DNA of 64,000 bases from an uncultured Prevotella sp. (GCA_900545525.1 UQZX01000006.1:51913-115912); one strand, 5' to 3'; positions 24,767 to 33,978 are shown, numbered from the stretch's first letter. Notes: generated by a model from the sequence alone, not told the origin. Numbers and translations: made by a program.

Positions 24767-25441
24767 TCATGCCATTGATATTCCATTAAGCGCCTTGTTT
24801 AATTTGTTTCCGAGCATTGTCAGGTCATTGTTGAGTTTCAGCACGGTTATCTTCGCATAGATTTGCGTGGTCTCGATGTTGGTGTGCCTCAAAATCCGGC
24901 TTACGCTTTCAATGGGCATACCCTTACAAAGTGCCAGCGTCGCGAATTCATGCTGGGCACAGTGGAAGCCGATGTTCTTTGTGATACCACATTTCTTTAT
25001 CATCCGTTTCAACGGTTTGCAGATAGACCAATAGTTCTGTTCTGGAAACACAAGGTTGTCCTTTTGCATCGGTCGGTAACGTTCGATAATCTGTAAGGGT
25101 ATCTCCAGCAGCTTCACTAGGAATGGGACTTTCATCTTGTGGCTTTTGGATAATATCCACTTTTCGCTATTCACTTCCATGATGTTGTCATTCGTCTGTT
25201 CCTGCAAGTCCACGAAAGATAGCGCGGTGAAACTTGCAAAGATAAAGATGTCCCTCGCCTCGCGGCTCTTGCTTTTCGCCTTATTCCCTTTCATGTCCCA
25301 AAGCGTTTTGGGGATGCTCTGCTTGCAGCTGAACTGCGCCACCGTCTCGTTGATTGTTACCCGTCCCATGATGGGGACAACACCGTTTTTCTCCTTGCTG
25401 CCGTTCACGTAGAACAGCACTTTGAATGTACTTCTTGCCAT
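24767..25441 (-). pseudogene. Decayed tyrosine integrase of a conjugative-transposon type
   Basis: The 224-residue reading frame begins MARSTFKVLFYVNGSKEKNG, the N-terminal arm-binding domain of Bacteroidetes integrases of about 400 aa. After SREAR (about residue 65) it jumps directly to DIFIFASFTALSFVDL, part of the catalytic domain. The SAM-like core-binding domain and the start of the catalytic domain (about 150 aa) are therefore missing in frame. The box that is usually HxxRH in this family reads HCAQHEF, so the second catalytic Arg is Gln. LGHT is replaced by LRHT. The Tyr (QIY) remains. It should be inactive for recombination. It probably marks a former integrative element that carried the HEPN and BspA-like genes. 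Confidence 0.8.
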
Positions 25442-25773
25442 ACTCGTTTTTTTGATTGCAAAGTTAATTATCAATGAGTTAGACCTTGATACGCAAATCA
25501 GTGACAGACGGTGCAATAGCGTCCTACATGTGTTAAATCTTACATCTTCTTGGGTAATGATTTGCAAACCGTTCTCCTGCTATATTCTGCTTTTCCTTGC
25601 ATTTTTCGCTTTTCGGTTTGTCCTCATTTGACACCGTAACGACATTGGTACAAATTCATTTAGCGTCATTTCTCCCATTTTTTCTGCGGCATTTCCAGAG
25701 ATTTTGAGTAATTTTGTTATTGTTGAGCATAGAAATTATTGTAAAACTATGTAAATGAGTACTGATTTCTGAA
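25442..25773. other. Intergenic region before DUF4186
   Basis: These 332 bp carry a -7 box for the integrase remnant (TAACTTTG, minus strand 25466-25459) and a TAATTTTG -7 box for the DUF4186 gene (plus strand 25709-25716). The AT-rich remainder has no recognisable gene. It may include the edge of the decayed element. Confidence 0.5.
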
Positions 25774-26211
25774 ATGACAATGGCATCGAATAATAAACAC
25801 GTGCAACTTTCATTATTTCCGGCGGAAGAACCGGAAGATACCGGTTGTCTGCCACATGAAGGGTATGACTTGACTGTCCTTTTCGGGAGACTTTCCAAGT
25901 CGGGCTTCCGCAGCCGTTTTCATCTGTCGGAGAAGGACAAGGCGTATGTCGCGGACAAAGGACTGCCCGTCATCAGAAGGCACGCCGAGGACTTTGTGGC
26001 AAAGCGGCTGGCTCCTGCGAATATTCCGAACGACGGCAGGCAGACACCGATGCGCGGTCATCCGGTTTTCATAGCCCAGCATGCCACGGGCTGCTGTTGC
26101 CGCGGATGCTTTTTCAAATGGCATCATATACCTGCCGGCAGGGAGTTGACAAAGGAAGAGCAGCAATACGCCGTTGCCGTACTGATGGCATGGATAGAGA
26201 AACAGATATAG
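25774..26211 (+). CDS. DUF4186 family protein
   Basis: This 145-aa protein matches DUF4186 by its central pattern SKSGFRSRFHLSEKDKAY, followed by GHPVFIAQHATGCCCRGC and KWHHIPAGREL. It carries a cysteine cluster CCCRGC and conserved His residues that could bind a metal. The biochemical role of this family is unknown to me. It has no signal peptide, so it is cytoplasmic. A second Met (MASNN) lies two codons in; the ATG at 25774 is kept. It is followed 26 bp later by another small Cys-rich protein on the same strand, so they are probably co-transcribed. Confidence 0.85.
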   Translation: MTMASNNKHVQLSLFPAEEPEDTGCLPHEGYDLTVLFGRLSKSGFRSRFHLSEKDKAYVADKGLPVIRRHAEDFVAKRLAPANIPNDGRQTPMRGHPVFIAQHATGCCCRGCFFKWHHIPAGRELTKEEQQYAVAVLMAWIEKQI

Positions 26212-26237
26212 AAGTATATAAAACTTAATCGGCGCTT

Positions 26238-26540
26238 ATGGATAAACGCATAGAAGAAGAGAAGGCTGTCGTCAGACTGATGATACGCATGTACTGCCGG
26301 AAGCATGAAGGTAACAGGACTCTCTGCTCGAAATGCAGGGAACTTACGGATTATGCCGTCAGCAGGCTGGACCATTGCCGCTACGGCAGCGGAAAGCCAA
26401 CATGCAAGAAATGTCCCGTCCACTGCTACAAGCCTGAGATGAAAGAGCGTATAAGGACAATCATGCGCTGGGCAGGACCGAGAATGATTATATATCATCC
26501 CGTTGCGGCAATAAGGCACTTGTTGCGCGAATTAAAATAA
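26238..26540 (+). CDS. YgbA-type (nitrous-oxide-stimulated promoter family) protein
   Basis: This 100-aa protein has two cysteine pairs: YCRKHEG...LCSKC and TCKKCPVHCYKPEMKERI. The following MRWAGPRMIIYHP segment and C-terminal helix are typical of the family annotated as nitrous oxide-stimulated promoter (YgbA_NO). In enterobacteria YgbA is linked to nitric-oxide stress. The Cys pattern suggests a metal or iron-sulfur site. It lies just downstream of DUF4186 and converges on greA with a 10-bp gap. Confidence 0.85.
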   Translation: MDKRIEEEKAVVRLMIRMYCRKHEGNRTLCSKCRELTDYAVSRLDHCRYGSGKPTCKKCPVHCYKPEMKERIRTIMRWAGPRMIIYHPVAAIRHLLRELK

Positions 26541-26550
26541 ACGTCAGTTG

Positions 26551-27024
26551 TCAGCCTTCCATCAACTCTATGCTCTCAATTCTAAGTTTCTGTACGCCGG
26601 CGGGTACGCGTACTTCCACTACGTCGCCCACCTTCTTGCCCAATAGAGCCCCGGCAACAGGCGACTTGATGGAAATCTTCTTTTCGCGCAAGTTTGCCTC
26701 ATGCGGACTGACTATAGTATATGCCATCCTGCAATTATTAATCATATTAGTCATCTCCACCCTTGTCAGTAACCCGACGGTATCCGCGCCGAGACGCTTC
26801 GTATCTATGACCCTCGCAAACTCCAGCACTCTCTGTTTAAACCGTATTCTGCTGAGCAGGCGTCCCTGCTCACGCTTGGCGGCGTGATACTCGAAATTCT
26901 CGCTGAGGTCTCCCTGAGCCCGCGCCTCGGCTATGGCTTCCCTTACCCGCGGCAGTTCCACGCTCTCCAGCTGATGCAGTTCGGCAACCAGCTTGTCGTA
27001 GCCTTCTTGTGACATGTATTCCAT
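26551..27024 (-). CDS. greA: Transcription elongation factor GreA
   Basis: GreA (157 aa) rescues backtracked RNA polymerase by stimulating transcript cleavage. The N-terminal coiled coil (1-75) carries GDLSENFEYHAAK at its tip, with the acidic D and E that reach the active site. The C-terminal FKBP-like domain (80-157) shows SPVAGALLGKKVGDVVEVRVPAG. Length fits the family. It is transcribed alone toward the convergent YgbA-type gene. The start MEYMSQEGYDKL agrees with family starts. Confidence 0.96.
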   Translation of the reverse strand: MEYMSQEGYDKLVAELHQLESVELPRVREAIAEARAQGDLSENFEYHAAKREQGRLLSRIRFKQRVLEFARVIDTKRLGADTVGLLTRVEMTNMINNCRMAYTIVSPHEANLREKKISIKSPVAGALLGKKVGDVVEVRVPAGVQKLRIESIELMEG

Positions 27025-27208
27025 TCTGCCTTTGCTATTTCATTTTTTACTTCCTTATCGTGCCCGTATGTTTCCACAACCGGCTTTGATGTCATTCAAC
27101 GGGAAGATGGAGCCGTACAGGGTGACTGCTGCATTTATAACGTAGCCGCCGCTGACGGCATCCAACTTACCTTTGTTGATATATATAAACCTTTATTCAA
27201 AGTATATA

Positions 27209-29239
27209 TTATAAAGAGAACCTGATATTTCCCCCTGCCATTATCCAGAGTCCGGGCTGTTTCACCTGTCCGATGTCATAATAGCGGTGTGAGGTGATGT
27301 TGTCGGCTTTCAGATATATGTCATAGTTCCCGCCGTCCCACAGCAGATTTGCATCGAGCTTTGCGTAAGGATGGTATCCGTTCATGCGCTGTTGCCATCT
27401 TAGGGTCCAGCTGGCGGACAATTTCTTCCATATATGGTGGTCTATCTGTGCCGTCAGCTTGTGGCGCAGATATTCCAGCGCGTACAGGGAACGGTATATC
27501 CCGTGTTCGGTCTCATGCTGCTGGTGGATATAGGCATATCCTATCTTTATCCGCCTTACAAGAGGGTTGTCAAGCAGTTCGTTCATGTTGACGGTTATGT
27601 CTGTCGACATTCCCATGTTGTCAAGCTTTCCTATGTTCATGGCATGATAACGCGTACTTTCTTCACTTTCGTATACCCAGTCTATCATGTCTTTCCCTTT
27701 ACTGTAAAACGTGTTTATCGTTGCTTCCATGCCGTTCAGGCGATAGCGCAGCCCAATCCTGAACATCGAGTTCCTTTCCGGTTTCAGGTTCTTGTCGCCG
27801 AGCTGCGTGGCATTGTTTATATAGATATCGGTATATGTGGGCACTCTCAGCGCCTTGTTCCACGATATGTAAAATTTCCATTGCCGTCCGGGACGGTAGC
27901 TTACGTCTATTCCGGGATAAAAGCGGTAGCGTCCGTCAAGTCCGGTGTTCTTATTTGCAAGAACGCCAGCCGATAAGGTCAGCCCTCCCACAATTACATT
28001 GTGTTCCAGAAACAGGCTTGTGTTTGTCCTGTTGCCTTCATGGTCGTACTGGCGGGCGGAGCCATGTATGTCTTCCCACCTGTCTGCATCAAGCATGTCG
28101 CCAAGTGCGGTGCTGAGAAGGTGTTCCTTGCGTATGTCACCGCCGAAAGATGTCTTGCCGAGTGCCCATGAGAAATGTATGTTCAGCCCTCCGCCATAGA
28201 CATCCGCACGATGGAAATTCTCACCGTTGCCGCTGCCTTCCATGCCTCGTATGAGCTGATAATGGTCGTAGTTGCGCTGCCAGTACGCTGATGGTGATAT
28301 TACCAGCCTGCCATTGTCTTGAAGCAGTACGTCGGCATTGACGGATGTCATGTACCTGCGCTGCTCTTCATATTGGTTGTCGAATTTTGCGCTGAAGAAT
28401 GTGTTTGCGCCATAGTCCTGCGATATTATGCCTGCCTGCCACATCATTCGGAGATATTTCGACATCATGTTTCCCTGATAGAACATGTGGCGTTTTTTGA
28501 AATCACTGTTCAGTGTTCCGCCGTCGCTCTGCTCATAACCTCCTCCGATGCGGTTTTTCCATAACCCCTTGGCGACATTCACGCTCATGCTGCTGCCGAA
28601 AGTGCCGAAAGAACCTCCTTGGGCAGATATTCTCACGTTGCTGTCCCCGTCGCTTTTGGTCACGATATTCACAGCCCCGTTGAATGCCGAGCTGCCGAAC
28701 ACCCTCGCCGATGCGCCTTCAAGCACCTCGATGCGTTCAATGTCTGACAAAGAAACAGGAAAAAGGGCTGCGTTATGACCTGTCTGTGGATTTGAAATGT
28801 TTATTCCATTCAATAGAATGGTTATCTGGTCGAACGTCCCGCCGTTGATGGATATGTCCGTCTGTACTCCAAAGCCACCGCGCTGACGGACATCCACGCC
28901 CGTGGCTGATTTTAATAAGTCATTGATACTCTCTGCCGCCGCACGATGAATATCATCGCCCGTAATGACAGACACAACCTTTGCCGACTGCAATGCCGTC
29001 AGCGGTGCCCTCGACCCTGTAACAATCACGTCGTCGAGCCTTACCTCGCTATGTCCCAGTGAGTCTCCCGGAAGTTCCTCACGCACGCTGTTGCCGTTTG
29101 CTTTGGCATACGTCAGTGTTGTGACACTAAGCGTACAGATGAACAGTTCTTTTCCGAGACTGCAGAACATGGCGTAGCCCTTGCGCATGAAATGCTTGAA
29201 GTACAGGGTGCTGTGCATGTTGAATCTTTTCTTGTTCAT
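27209..29239 (-). CDS. TonB-dependent outer-membrane receptor (BtuB/CirA-like)
   Basis: This 676-aa receptor has a long leader sequence, then a TonB box-like RLDDVIVTGSR (about 70) and a plug (75-205) with INDLLKSATGVDVRQRGGFG, SINGGTFDQITILLNGI and IERIEVLEGASARVFGSSAF. A 22-strand-type barrel ends GLWIMAGGNIRFSL. Substrate is not readable; there is no cobalamin riboswitch upstream, so iron, heme, siderophore or another metal complex is as likely. It is a single gene with its own promoter. The start is uncertain, because several in-frame Met codons occur within 23 residues and the hydrophobic export segment begins only near residue 25; a later Met may be used. Confidence 0.88.
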   Translation of the reverse strand: MNKKRFNMHSTLYFKHFMRKGYAMFCSLGKELFICTLSVTTLTYAKANGNSVREELPGDSLGHSEVRLDDVIVTGSRAPLTALQSAKVVSVITGDDIHRAAAESINDLLKSATGVDVRQRGGFGVQTDISINGGTFDQITILLNGINISNPQTGHNAALFPVSLSDIERIEVLEGASARVFGSSAFNGAVNIVTKSDGDSNVRISAQGGSFGTFGSSMSVNVAKGLWKNRIGGGYEQSDGGTLNSDFKKRHMFYQGNMMSKYLRMMWQAGIISQDYGANTFFSAKFDNQYEEQRRYMTSVNADVLLQDNGRLVISPSAYWQRNYDHYQLIRGMEGSGNGENFHRADVYGGGLNIHFSWALGKTSFGGDIRKEHLLSTALGDMLDADRWEDIHGSARQYDHEGNRTNTSLFLEHNVIVGGLTLSAGVLANKNTGLDGRYRFYPGIDVSYRPGRQWKFYISWNKALRVPTYTDIYINNATQLGDKNLKPERNSMFRIGLRYRLNGMEATINTFYSKGKDMIDWVYESEESTRYHAMNIGKLDNMGMSTDITVNMNELLDNPLVRRIKIGYAYIHQQHETEHGIYRSLYALEYLRHKLTAQIDHHIWKKLSASWTLRWQQRMNGYHPYAKLDANLLWDGGNYDIYLKADNITSHRYYDIGQVKQPGLWIMAGGNIRFSL

Positions 29240-29265
29240 AAAAATTATAGATTAAAAAAACGCTG

Positions 29266-29295
29266 CAAAGATACGAAAAAAACATGTCTGTCCAA
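29266..29295 (-). promoter_or_regulatory. Promoter of the second TonB receptor
   Basis: On the minus strand TTG at 29295-29293, a 19-nt spacer and TATCTTTG at 29273-29266 match the Bacteroidetes promoter. Transcription would start about 20 nt before the first in-frame ATG. Confidence 0.65.
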
Positions 29296-29464
29296 TAATT
29301 TAATACATTTATGTTATATGCCGTATGCGTTTATTTATTCTGTAATTTTTAACTGCGTAAATGTGACATCGGGGACATACCTCGATTTGTTACGTTATAG
29401 AAATACTGTAGAAAAATATGGCGAACAACACTATCCAGTCTCTATAAACTGGATTTTGGGTAAA

Positions 29465-29492
29465 TAAAAAAGCCGCTGAATTTCAGCGACTT
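29465..29492 (-). terminator. Rho-independent terminator of mnmE
   Basis: On the minus strand a GTCGCTG/CAGCGGC stem with one mismatch and an AAATT loop runs into TTTTTTATT. It lies 43 bp after the mnmE stop. Confidence 0.85.
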
Positions 29493-29534
29493 CATTATAG
29501 TTGATTCTAATTCGTTGTGGTTAATTGCGAGGTA

Positions 29535-30968
29535 TCATTTTCCCACGCAAAAATGTTTAAAGATGTTTCCAAGTACTTCGTCTGTTGTTATTTCTCCACC
29601 TGTTATTTCGGAGAGGTGGAAAAGACAGAGGCGCAGGTCTTGGCTTATGAGGTCAGCGGGGAGATCAGTGGATATACCTTCACATACGCGATGTATTGCC
29701 GTTCGGGCGTTTGTAAGGGCTTCAAGGTGACGGATATTGGTTACTATGACCTCGTTGGATGAGGTGGTTATGCCTGATATGGAAACGAGAAGATGTTTTA
29801 AAGCATCTATGTTTTTGCCAGTCTTTGCCGAAATTGAAAGCAGTGGGGTAGAAGCTGTAAGCAATGAAATGGAGTCTGACGATGGATTGTTTGGGGATGT
29901 AAGGCTTGGAATAGTAGGAATGAAGTCGGGACGCAGGTCGATTTTGTTGCACAAGACTATGAGCTTTTTATTTTTGCAATATGACTGTACCTTGGATATA
30001 AGCGATAGGACAGATGATGTATATTCAGTAACATCTGCCATAAGCAACACTATTTCTGCCTGACTAATTTTACCGTATGTGCGTTCTATTCCAAGATTCT
30101 CTATCGTATCGGATGTTTCGCGGATTCCTGCCGTATCAATGAAGCGGAAGGTTATGCCGTCTATGTTCACTGTGTCTTCTATTACATCGCGTGTTGTACC
30201 GTGGATATCACTGACGATAGCCCGTTCATCACCTACGAGGGAGTTAAGAAGAGTGGATTTTCCTGCATTTGTCTCACCAATTATAGCTACAGGTATACCG
30301 TTCTTTATGGCGTTTCCGAGGTTGAAGGAGTTTATAAGACGTGTGATAAGCCGTTCTATTTGTGATGATATGTCTGTGAGTTCGGTTCGGTCAGCAAACT
30401 CAAGTTCTTCATGATCGGAGAAATCAAGCTCGAGTTCCATCAGAGATGTGAGATGCAACAGTTTGTCACGTAGAAAGGAAAGTTCACGGCTGAAATGTCC
30501 GCGCATTTGATTCATTGCCAGCCTATGTGCGGTTTCCGAAGTGGACGCTATGAGGTCAGCAACCGCTTCAGCCTGACTGAGATCCATTTTTCCATTAAGA
30601 AAGGCACGTTGCGTGTATTCACCAGGCGCTGCATGACGGCATCCTGCACCGATTAGCATTTGCATTACCTGTTGCAGGATGTACGATGATCCGTGACATG
30701 ATATTTCTACGGAGTCCTCACCTGTATATGAGTGTGGTGCCCGAAAGATAGTAACGAGAACCTCATCTATAACTTCGCCATTTACCCTCTTTATGTATCC
30801 GAAACATACCGTGTTAGGTTTCCTTTCAGAAAGCGGGAGAGCATTGTTGCCAGCAGGCGTAAAAATACTGTCTGTTATGGCTATGGCATCGTGACCGGAT
30901 ACTCGTATTATACCTATTGCGCCGCCTTGCACCGTGGCTATTGCGCATATTGTGTCATGACTGTTCAT
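29535..30968 (-). CDS. mnmE: tRNA modification GTPase MnmE
   Basis: With MnmG, this GTPase (477 aa) makes the cmnm5U34 modification in tRNA wobble position. The N-terminal folate-binding domain shows TICAIATVQGGAIGIIRVSG and APGEYTQRAFLNGKMDL. The G domain (about 220-385) has GETNAGKSTLLN, DIHGTTRD, DTAG and NKID, and the C-terminus is the canonical CVGK with the catalytic Cys. I use the ATG at 30968 because the frame upstream begins only with TTG. It starts 16 bp after the lysozyme gene stop on the same strand and is probably co-transcribed with it from the promoter at 31.7 kb. Confidence 0.97.
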   Translation of the reverse strand: MNSHDTICAIATVQGGAIGIIRVSGHDAIAITDSIFTPAGNNALPLSERKPNTVCFGYIKRVNGEVIDEVLVTIFRAPHSYTGEDSVEISCHGSSYILQQVMQMLIGAGCRHAAPGEYTQRAFLNGKMDLSQAEAVADLIASTSETAHRLAMNQMRGHFSRELSFLRDKLLHLTSLMELELDFSDHEELEFADRTELTDISSQIERLITRLINSFNLGNAIKNGIPVAIIGETNAGKSTLLNSLVGDERAIVSDIHGTTRDVIEDTVNIDGITFRFIDTAGIRETSDTIENLGIERTYGKISQAEIVLLMADVTEYTSSVLSLISKVQSYCKNKKLIVLCNKIDLRPDFIPTIPSLTSPNNPSSDSISLLTASTPLLSISAKTGKNIDALKHLLVSISGITTSSNEVIVTNIRHLEALTNARTAIHRVCEGISTDLPADLISQDLRLCLFHLSEITGGEITTDEVLGNIFKHFCVGK

Positions 30969-30984
30969 TGTCAATTGTCTGTTT

Positions 30985-31713
30985 TCAGTGATGTCTGAAA
31001 CGAATTTCCCTCATACTGTGTCTGCCCATAAACCTGCTTTTGTCAACAAAAGTGTTTATGCCGTTAATTCTTCCTTTGGCTGTATATTGCCACATGGTAT
31101 AGTCGCGGTTGTCCGATAACTTGGGTTCTTGTGCCGAATATTGGGCTATCATAAGTTTGTAGCCATCCAGTTTTCCTGCAAGATGCTTATTGTAGAAATT
31201 TGTGTATGTATATATCAGAGGCTTCTGTCTGTATGCTTCCTCAACCAAACTCAAGAACTTGAACAGAGAATCACAGAATTCTTCAGTGCCAAGACGTCCG
31301 GTTGTTTCGATGTCTATCATAGGTAAAAGGTCCTGATCACCTGGGCGACATTGCGATTTGAAGTTCTCAAGCTGTTGCGTAAGTTCTGCCTTTGGGCGGA
31401 AAAAATGGTATGATCCAACCTTCAGACCATAGCGGTGTGCCAGTTCTATGTTCTGTTTGTATGTGCGGTCAATATTTGTTCCACCCTCGGTTGCTTTAAG
31501 GTATACATACGCCATTTTGCTGTTTTCTCCGACGGTCTCCCAAAACACTTCACCCTGATAGTGACTCAGGTCTATTCCGTGTATATGCTTACATGTGTCC
31601 TCGCACTGTATGTAACTTTCTTCACCTGTAGTCTGTGCGATGGTACAGCACGGCACAAACACATAAAACATCAAGGATAAAAGTATATATATATAAAGAT
31701 GATACTTTTTCAT
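30985..31713 (-). CDS. Glycoside hydrolase family 25 lysozyme
   Basis: This 242-aa muramidase cleaves peptidoglycan. A signal-anchor or signal peptide MKKYHLYIYILLSLMFYVFV is followed by a cysteine pair. The GH25 barrel (about 45-235) shows GIDLSHYQGEVFW (first catalytic Asp), VYLKATEGGT, KVGSYHFFRP and LLPMIDIE (the DxE catalytic pair), ending at MWQYTAKG. The ATG at 31713 is chosen because a near-perfect promoter ends 6 nt before it, and the 12 extra codons upstream would overlap the promoter. It is followed by mnmE 16 bp later. The protein could remodel the cell's own wall or act on other bacteria; the sequence does not decide. Confidence 0.92.
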   Translation of the reverse strand: MKKYHLYIYILLSLMFYVFVPCCTIAQTTGEESYIQCEDTCKHIHGIDLSHYQGEVFWETVGENSKMAYVYLKATEGGTNIDRTYKQNIELAHRYGLKVGSYHFFRPKAELTQQLENFKSQCRPGDQDLLPMIDIETTGRLGTEEFCDSLFKFLSLVEEAYRQKPLIYTYTNFYNKHLAGKLDGYKLMIAQYSAQEPKLSDNRDYTMWQYTAKGRINGINTFVDKSRFMGRHSMREIRFRHH

Positions 31714-31719
31714 ATAATG

Positions 31720-31751
31720 CAAAGGTACTATAAAACGGAATGACGGCAAAA
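31720..31751 (-). promoter_or_regulatory. Promoter of GH25-mnmE, leaderless type
   Basis: On the minus strand TTTTG (31751-31747), a 19-nt spacer and TACCTTTG (31727-31720) match the consensus fully. The ATG follows 6 nt after the -7 box, so the transcript is expected to begin at the start codon. Confidence 0.82.
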
Positions 31752-31771
31752 TAAATCTGGTTGTTTCTCTA

Positions 31772-32599
31772 TTATTCTTCTATTTCGGACAATCTTCTTG
31801 TTAAGTCGGACACCGTCCTGCACACTGTCTCAGCCGGCATGTATCTCCAATATCCCATGCCATGGCATGTAATCCTTACATCCTGACGCAATGCACCGTC
31901 TCCGGTCATCACATTTTCTGCCCTGCACGAGCCGACAGTCTTCTTAACCTTACCCATATACATTTTTATAATATCTGTCGCCTTATTGTCCTTCTTGTGT
32001 ACAAAAGGTATTTCGTCATCATCAAAGCCAAATAGCAATATAAGCATATTGCCGATGAGGTTTGCCATTCGTTTTATGCCCAGCTTCCCCAGCCATGTTT
32101 CCATTTTGACAAAGTCGACGTTCTGCCCCTGTTGCCTGAGAAACAGGCCCAGTTGTATTAAACCGTACATATCCACTCCTGCACTCATCATGCCATTTAT
32201 GTTCTTAATGATTATTTCCAACATATTCAGAGTTGTCACTGATGTGTCAATGCTGTGATACTCTCCGTATACGATACGCTTAAGTCTGATGTTGTTCATG
32301 ACATTTGCAAGATGTGGCATGACGTATTTGTCTCTTACGTGCATGGAAACCAACGTAATGCGGTTGTCTGCTTTGTCTGCCTCATGCCTTATCATGTCCA
32401 TCATGTCACTGGCAAGGTTCATCCTGCTGTCTCCCTCATGCGCAGCAATCCCCTTGGCAAGATACGGTGCCACCCCGAGAATATATGCTGCGGCAATGGT
32501 CTGTTGCCATTTGAACTGCGACATAGGTTCTATGTCACAGTTGCATCCAAAAGCCCCGCAAGAAAGAAAACGGAAGAAATTTCTATTTATAATCTCCAT
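31772..32599 (-). CDS. Conserved protein of unknown function, 275 aa
   Basis: I do not recognise a family with certainty. There is no signal peptide; the first residues NFFRFLSCGAFG and the EPMSQFKWQQ segment (about 25-34) look conserved and resemble uncharacterised Bacteroidales proteins, some annotated as nucleotidyltransferase-like. The rest is mostly helical (IIIKNINGMMSAGVDMYGLI) with an acidic FGFDDDEIPF stretch near residue 193 and several Cys/His residues. It lies 4 bp after the antiporter gene on the same strand, so the two form one unit. No catalytic motif can be assigned. Confidence 0.6.
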   Translation of the reverse strand: MEIINRNFFRFLSCGAFGCNCDIEPMSQFKWQQTIAAAYILGVAPYLAKGIAAHEGDSRMNLASDMMDMIRHEADKADNRITLVSMHVRDKYVMPHLANVMNNIRLKRIVYGEYHSIDTSVTTLNMLEIIIKNINGMMSAGVDMYGLIQLGLFLRQQGQNVDFVKMETWLGKLGIKRMANLIGNMLILLFGFDDDEIPFVHKKDNKATDIIKMYMGKVKKTVGSCRAENVMTGDGALRQDVRITCHGMGYWRYMPAETVCRTVSDLTRRLSEIEE

Positions 32600-32603
32600 T
32601 CTG

Positions 32604-33881
32604 TCAACTGTATTTTCGTGGATATCTTAAAACTATGGCTGCTGTCGATGCTATGAGCAGTGCCATAGGATAGTACATATATCTGAGTATGGAAAGCGGA
32701 GACAATCCCGCCAAAGCCGATGCCAGCAACAACTGAGCACCGTATGGCAACAGTCCCTGTGTGCAACACGAGAACGTGTCAAGTATACTGGCACACTTAC
32801 GCCTGTCCACGCCGTGGCTGTCGCCGACGCTTTTTGCGATATCGCCTACCGTAAGTATGGCAATAGTATTATTTGCAGTACAGATATTAACCATGCTCAC
32901 AAGGGCTGCAATCACCAACTCTGCTCCGCGTCTGTGGCGTATGTGCTTTGTCGCCACCTTTATTATATAGTCTATACCGCCGTTTTTGCGTATCAGCTCC
33001 AGCAGTCCGCCAGCTGTCATGGTTATGATTATAAGTTCACCCATACCACATATCCCCGTGTTCATTGCCGACAACCACGATATAAGGTCGTATGAACCGT
33101 CACACATTCCGATAATCCCAGTTATCACTGTACCTATTATTAGCGTTGCCAACACGTTCATGCCACATACGGCAGTGACGAGGATAAAAAGATATGGCAC
33201 AACCTTCACATACTGTATATTGATGTTTGTCATAGCCGACTGCATACCCCAGCCTTCAGCAATGTAAATACAAAGCACGACTACGGCAACAGGCACTGAC
33301 GTAAGAGAGTTTACCATGAACTTATCGCTCATTTTACATCCCTGTGTGCTTGTTGACACGATTGTTGTGTCGGATATAAACGAAAGATTATCGCCGAAAA
33401 AGGCACCTCCGGCGATGATTGCCACTACAAACGGAATGTCCGTGCCGGAAGAAGATGCTATGCCGGTGGCTATCGGAGTGAGCGCAATGATTGTTCCAAC
33501 GCTTGTCCCGACCGACAATGATATGAAACATGCCGTAATAAACAGCCCTGCGAACAACATGTTACCCGGCAACAATTCAAGTGCAAGACTTACCGTGGCA
33601 TCAATACATCCCATCTCCTTGGCTGAGTTGGCAAAAGCTCCCGCAAAGACAAAGATACATATCATCATCATTATATCCTTGTTGCCCGCACCCCGGCAAA
33701 ACGTTTCGATACGTCCGCTCAGCGGAATGTCGTGTAAAAGGGTAATGGCATATATTGATGATACTATGAACATTATGGCTACAGGCACTTTGTAGAAGTC
33801 GTCCGCAACTATGGACGCCGACAGATAGAGCACCACGAAGAGCAGCAGCGGCGATAAGGATATGATGCCTTTATTGTTCAT
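32604..33881 (-). CDS. Na+/H+ antiporter NhaC family
   Basis: This polytopic inner-membrane protein (425 aa) of the NhaC/ArsB-type ion transporter fold has about eleven hydrophobic helices. Family features: CIFVFAGAFANSAKEMG, SLSVGTSVGTIIALTPIATG, GGAFFGDNLSFISDTTIVS and a C-terminal repeat with VSMVNICTANNTIAILTVG. The helix-breaking SVGTSVGT and GDNLSFISDTT segments are the substrate region. It would exchange cytoplasmic Na+ or an organic acid for protons; some family members carry malate/lactate or other solutes, so the substrate is open. It precedes the unknown 275-aa gene by 4 bp. Confidence 0.85.
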   Translation of the reverse strand: MNNKGIISLSPLLLFVVLYLSASIVADDFYKVPVAIMFIVSSIYAITLLHDIPLSGRIETFCRGAGNKDIMMMICIFVFAGAFANSAKEMGCIDATVSLALELLPGNMLFAGLFITACFISLSVGTSVGTIIALTPIATGIASSSGTDIPFVVAIIAGGAFFGDNLSFISDTTIVSTSTQGCKMSDKFMVNSLTSVPVAVVVLCIYIAEGWGMQSAMTNINIQYVKVVPYLFILVTAVCGMNVLATLIIGTVITGIIGMCDGSYDLISWLSAMNTGICGMGELIIITMTAGGLLELIRKNGGIDYIIKVATKHIRHRRGAELVIAALVSMVNICTANNTIAILTVGDIAKSVGDSHGVDRRKCASILDTFSCCTQGLLPYGAQLLLASALAGLSPLSILRYMYYPMALLIASTAAIVLRYPRKYS

Positions 33882-33907
33882 TATTATGTCGGTTCATCTT
33901 TGGGCAA

Positions 33908-33942
33908 GGGAGTTGATGAAGAATACTCTTGCATCAACTCCC
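33908..33942 (-). terminator. Hairpin downstream of uxaA
   Basis: A perfect 11-bp stem (GGGAGTTGATG at 33908-33918 with 33932-33942) lies after the uxaA stop. It has no run of U residues, so it is a terminator or a 3'-end stabiliser. Confidence 0.5.
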
Positions 33943-33978
33943 CGCATATAAGAATATAAAAACTGACGGACTACAGTA

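Noticed and set aside
27025..27208. Coding-like GC-rich stretch between greA and the TonB receptor
   Set aside because: Both strands have open frames of about 45-50 codons here, but neither has a good start and I recognise no family. It may be a worn fragment, but the evidence is too thin.
29240..29534. Second cobalamin riboswitch before the TonB receptor at 29 kb
   Set aside because: No B12 box or GGTGAAA/CCACTG blocks are present. Only a promoter, AT-rich sequence and the mnmE terminator are seen.
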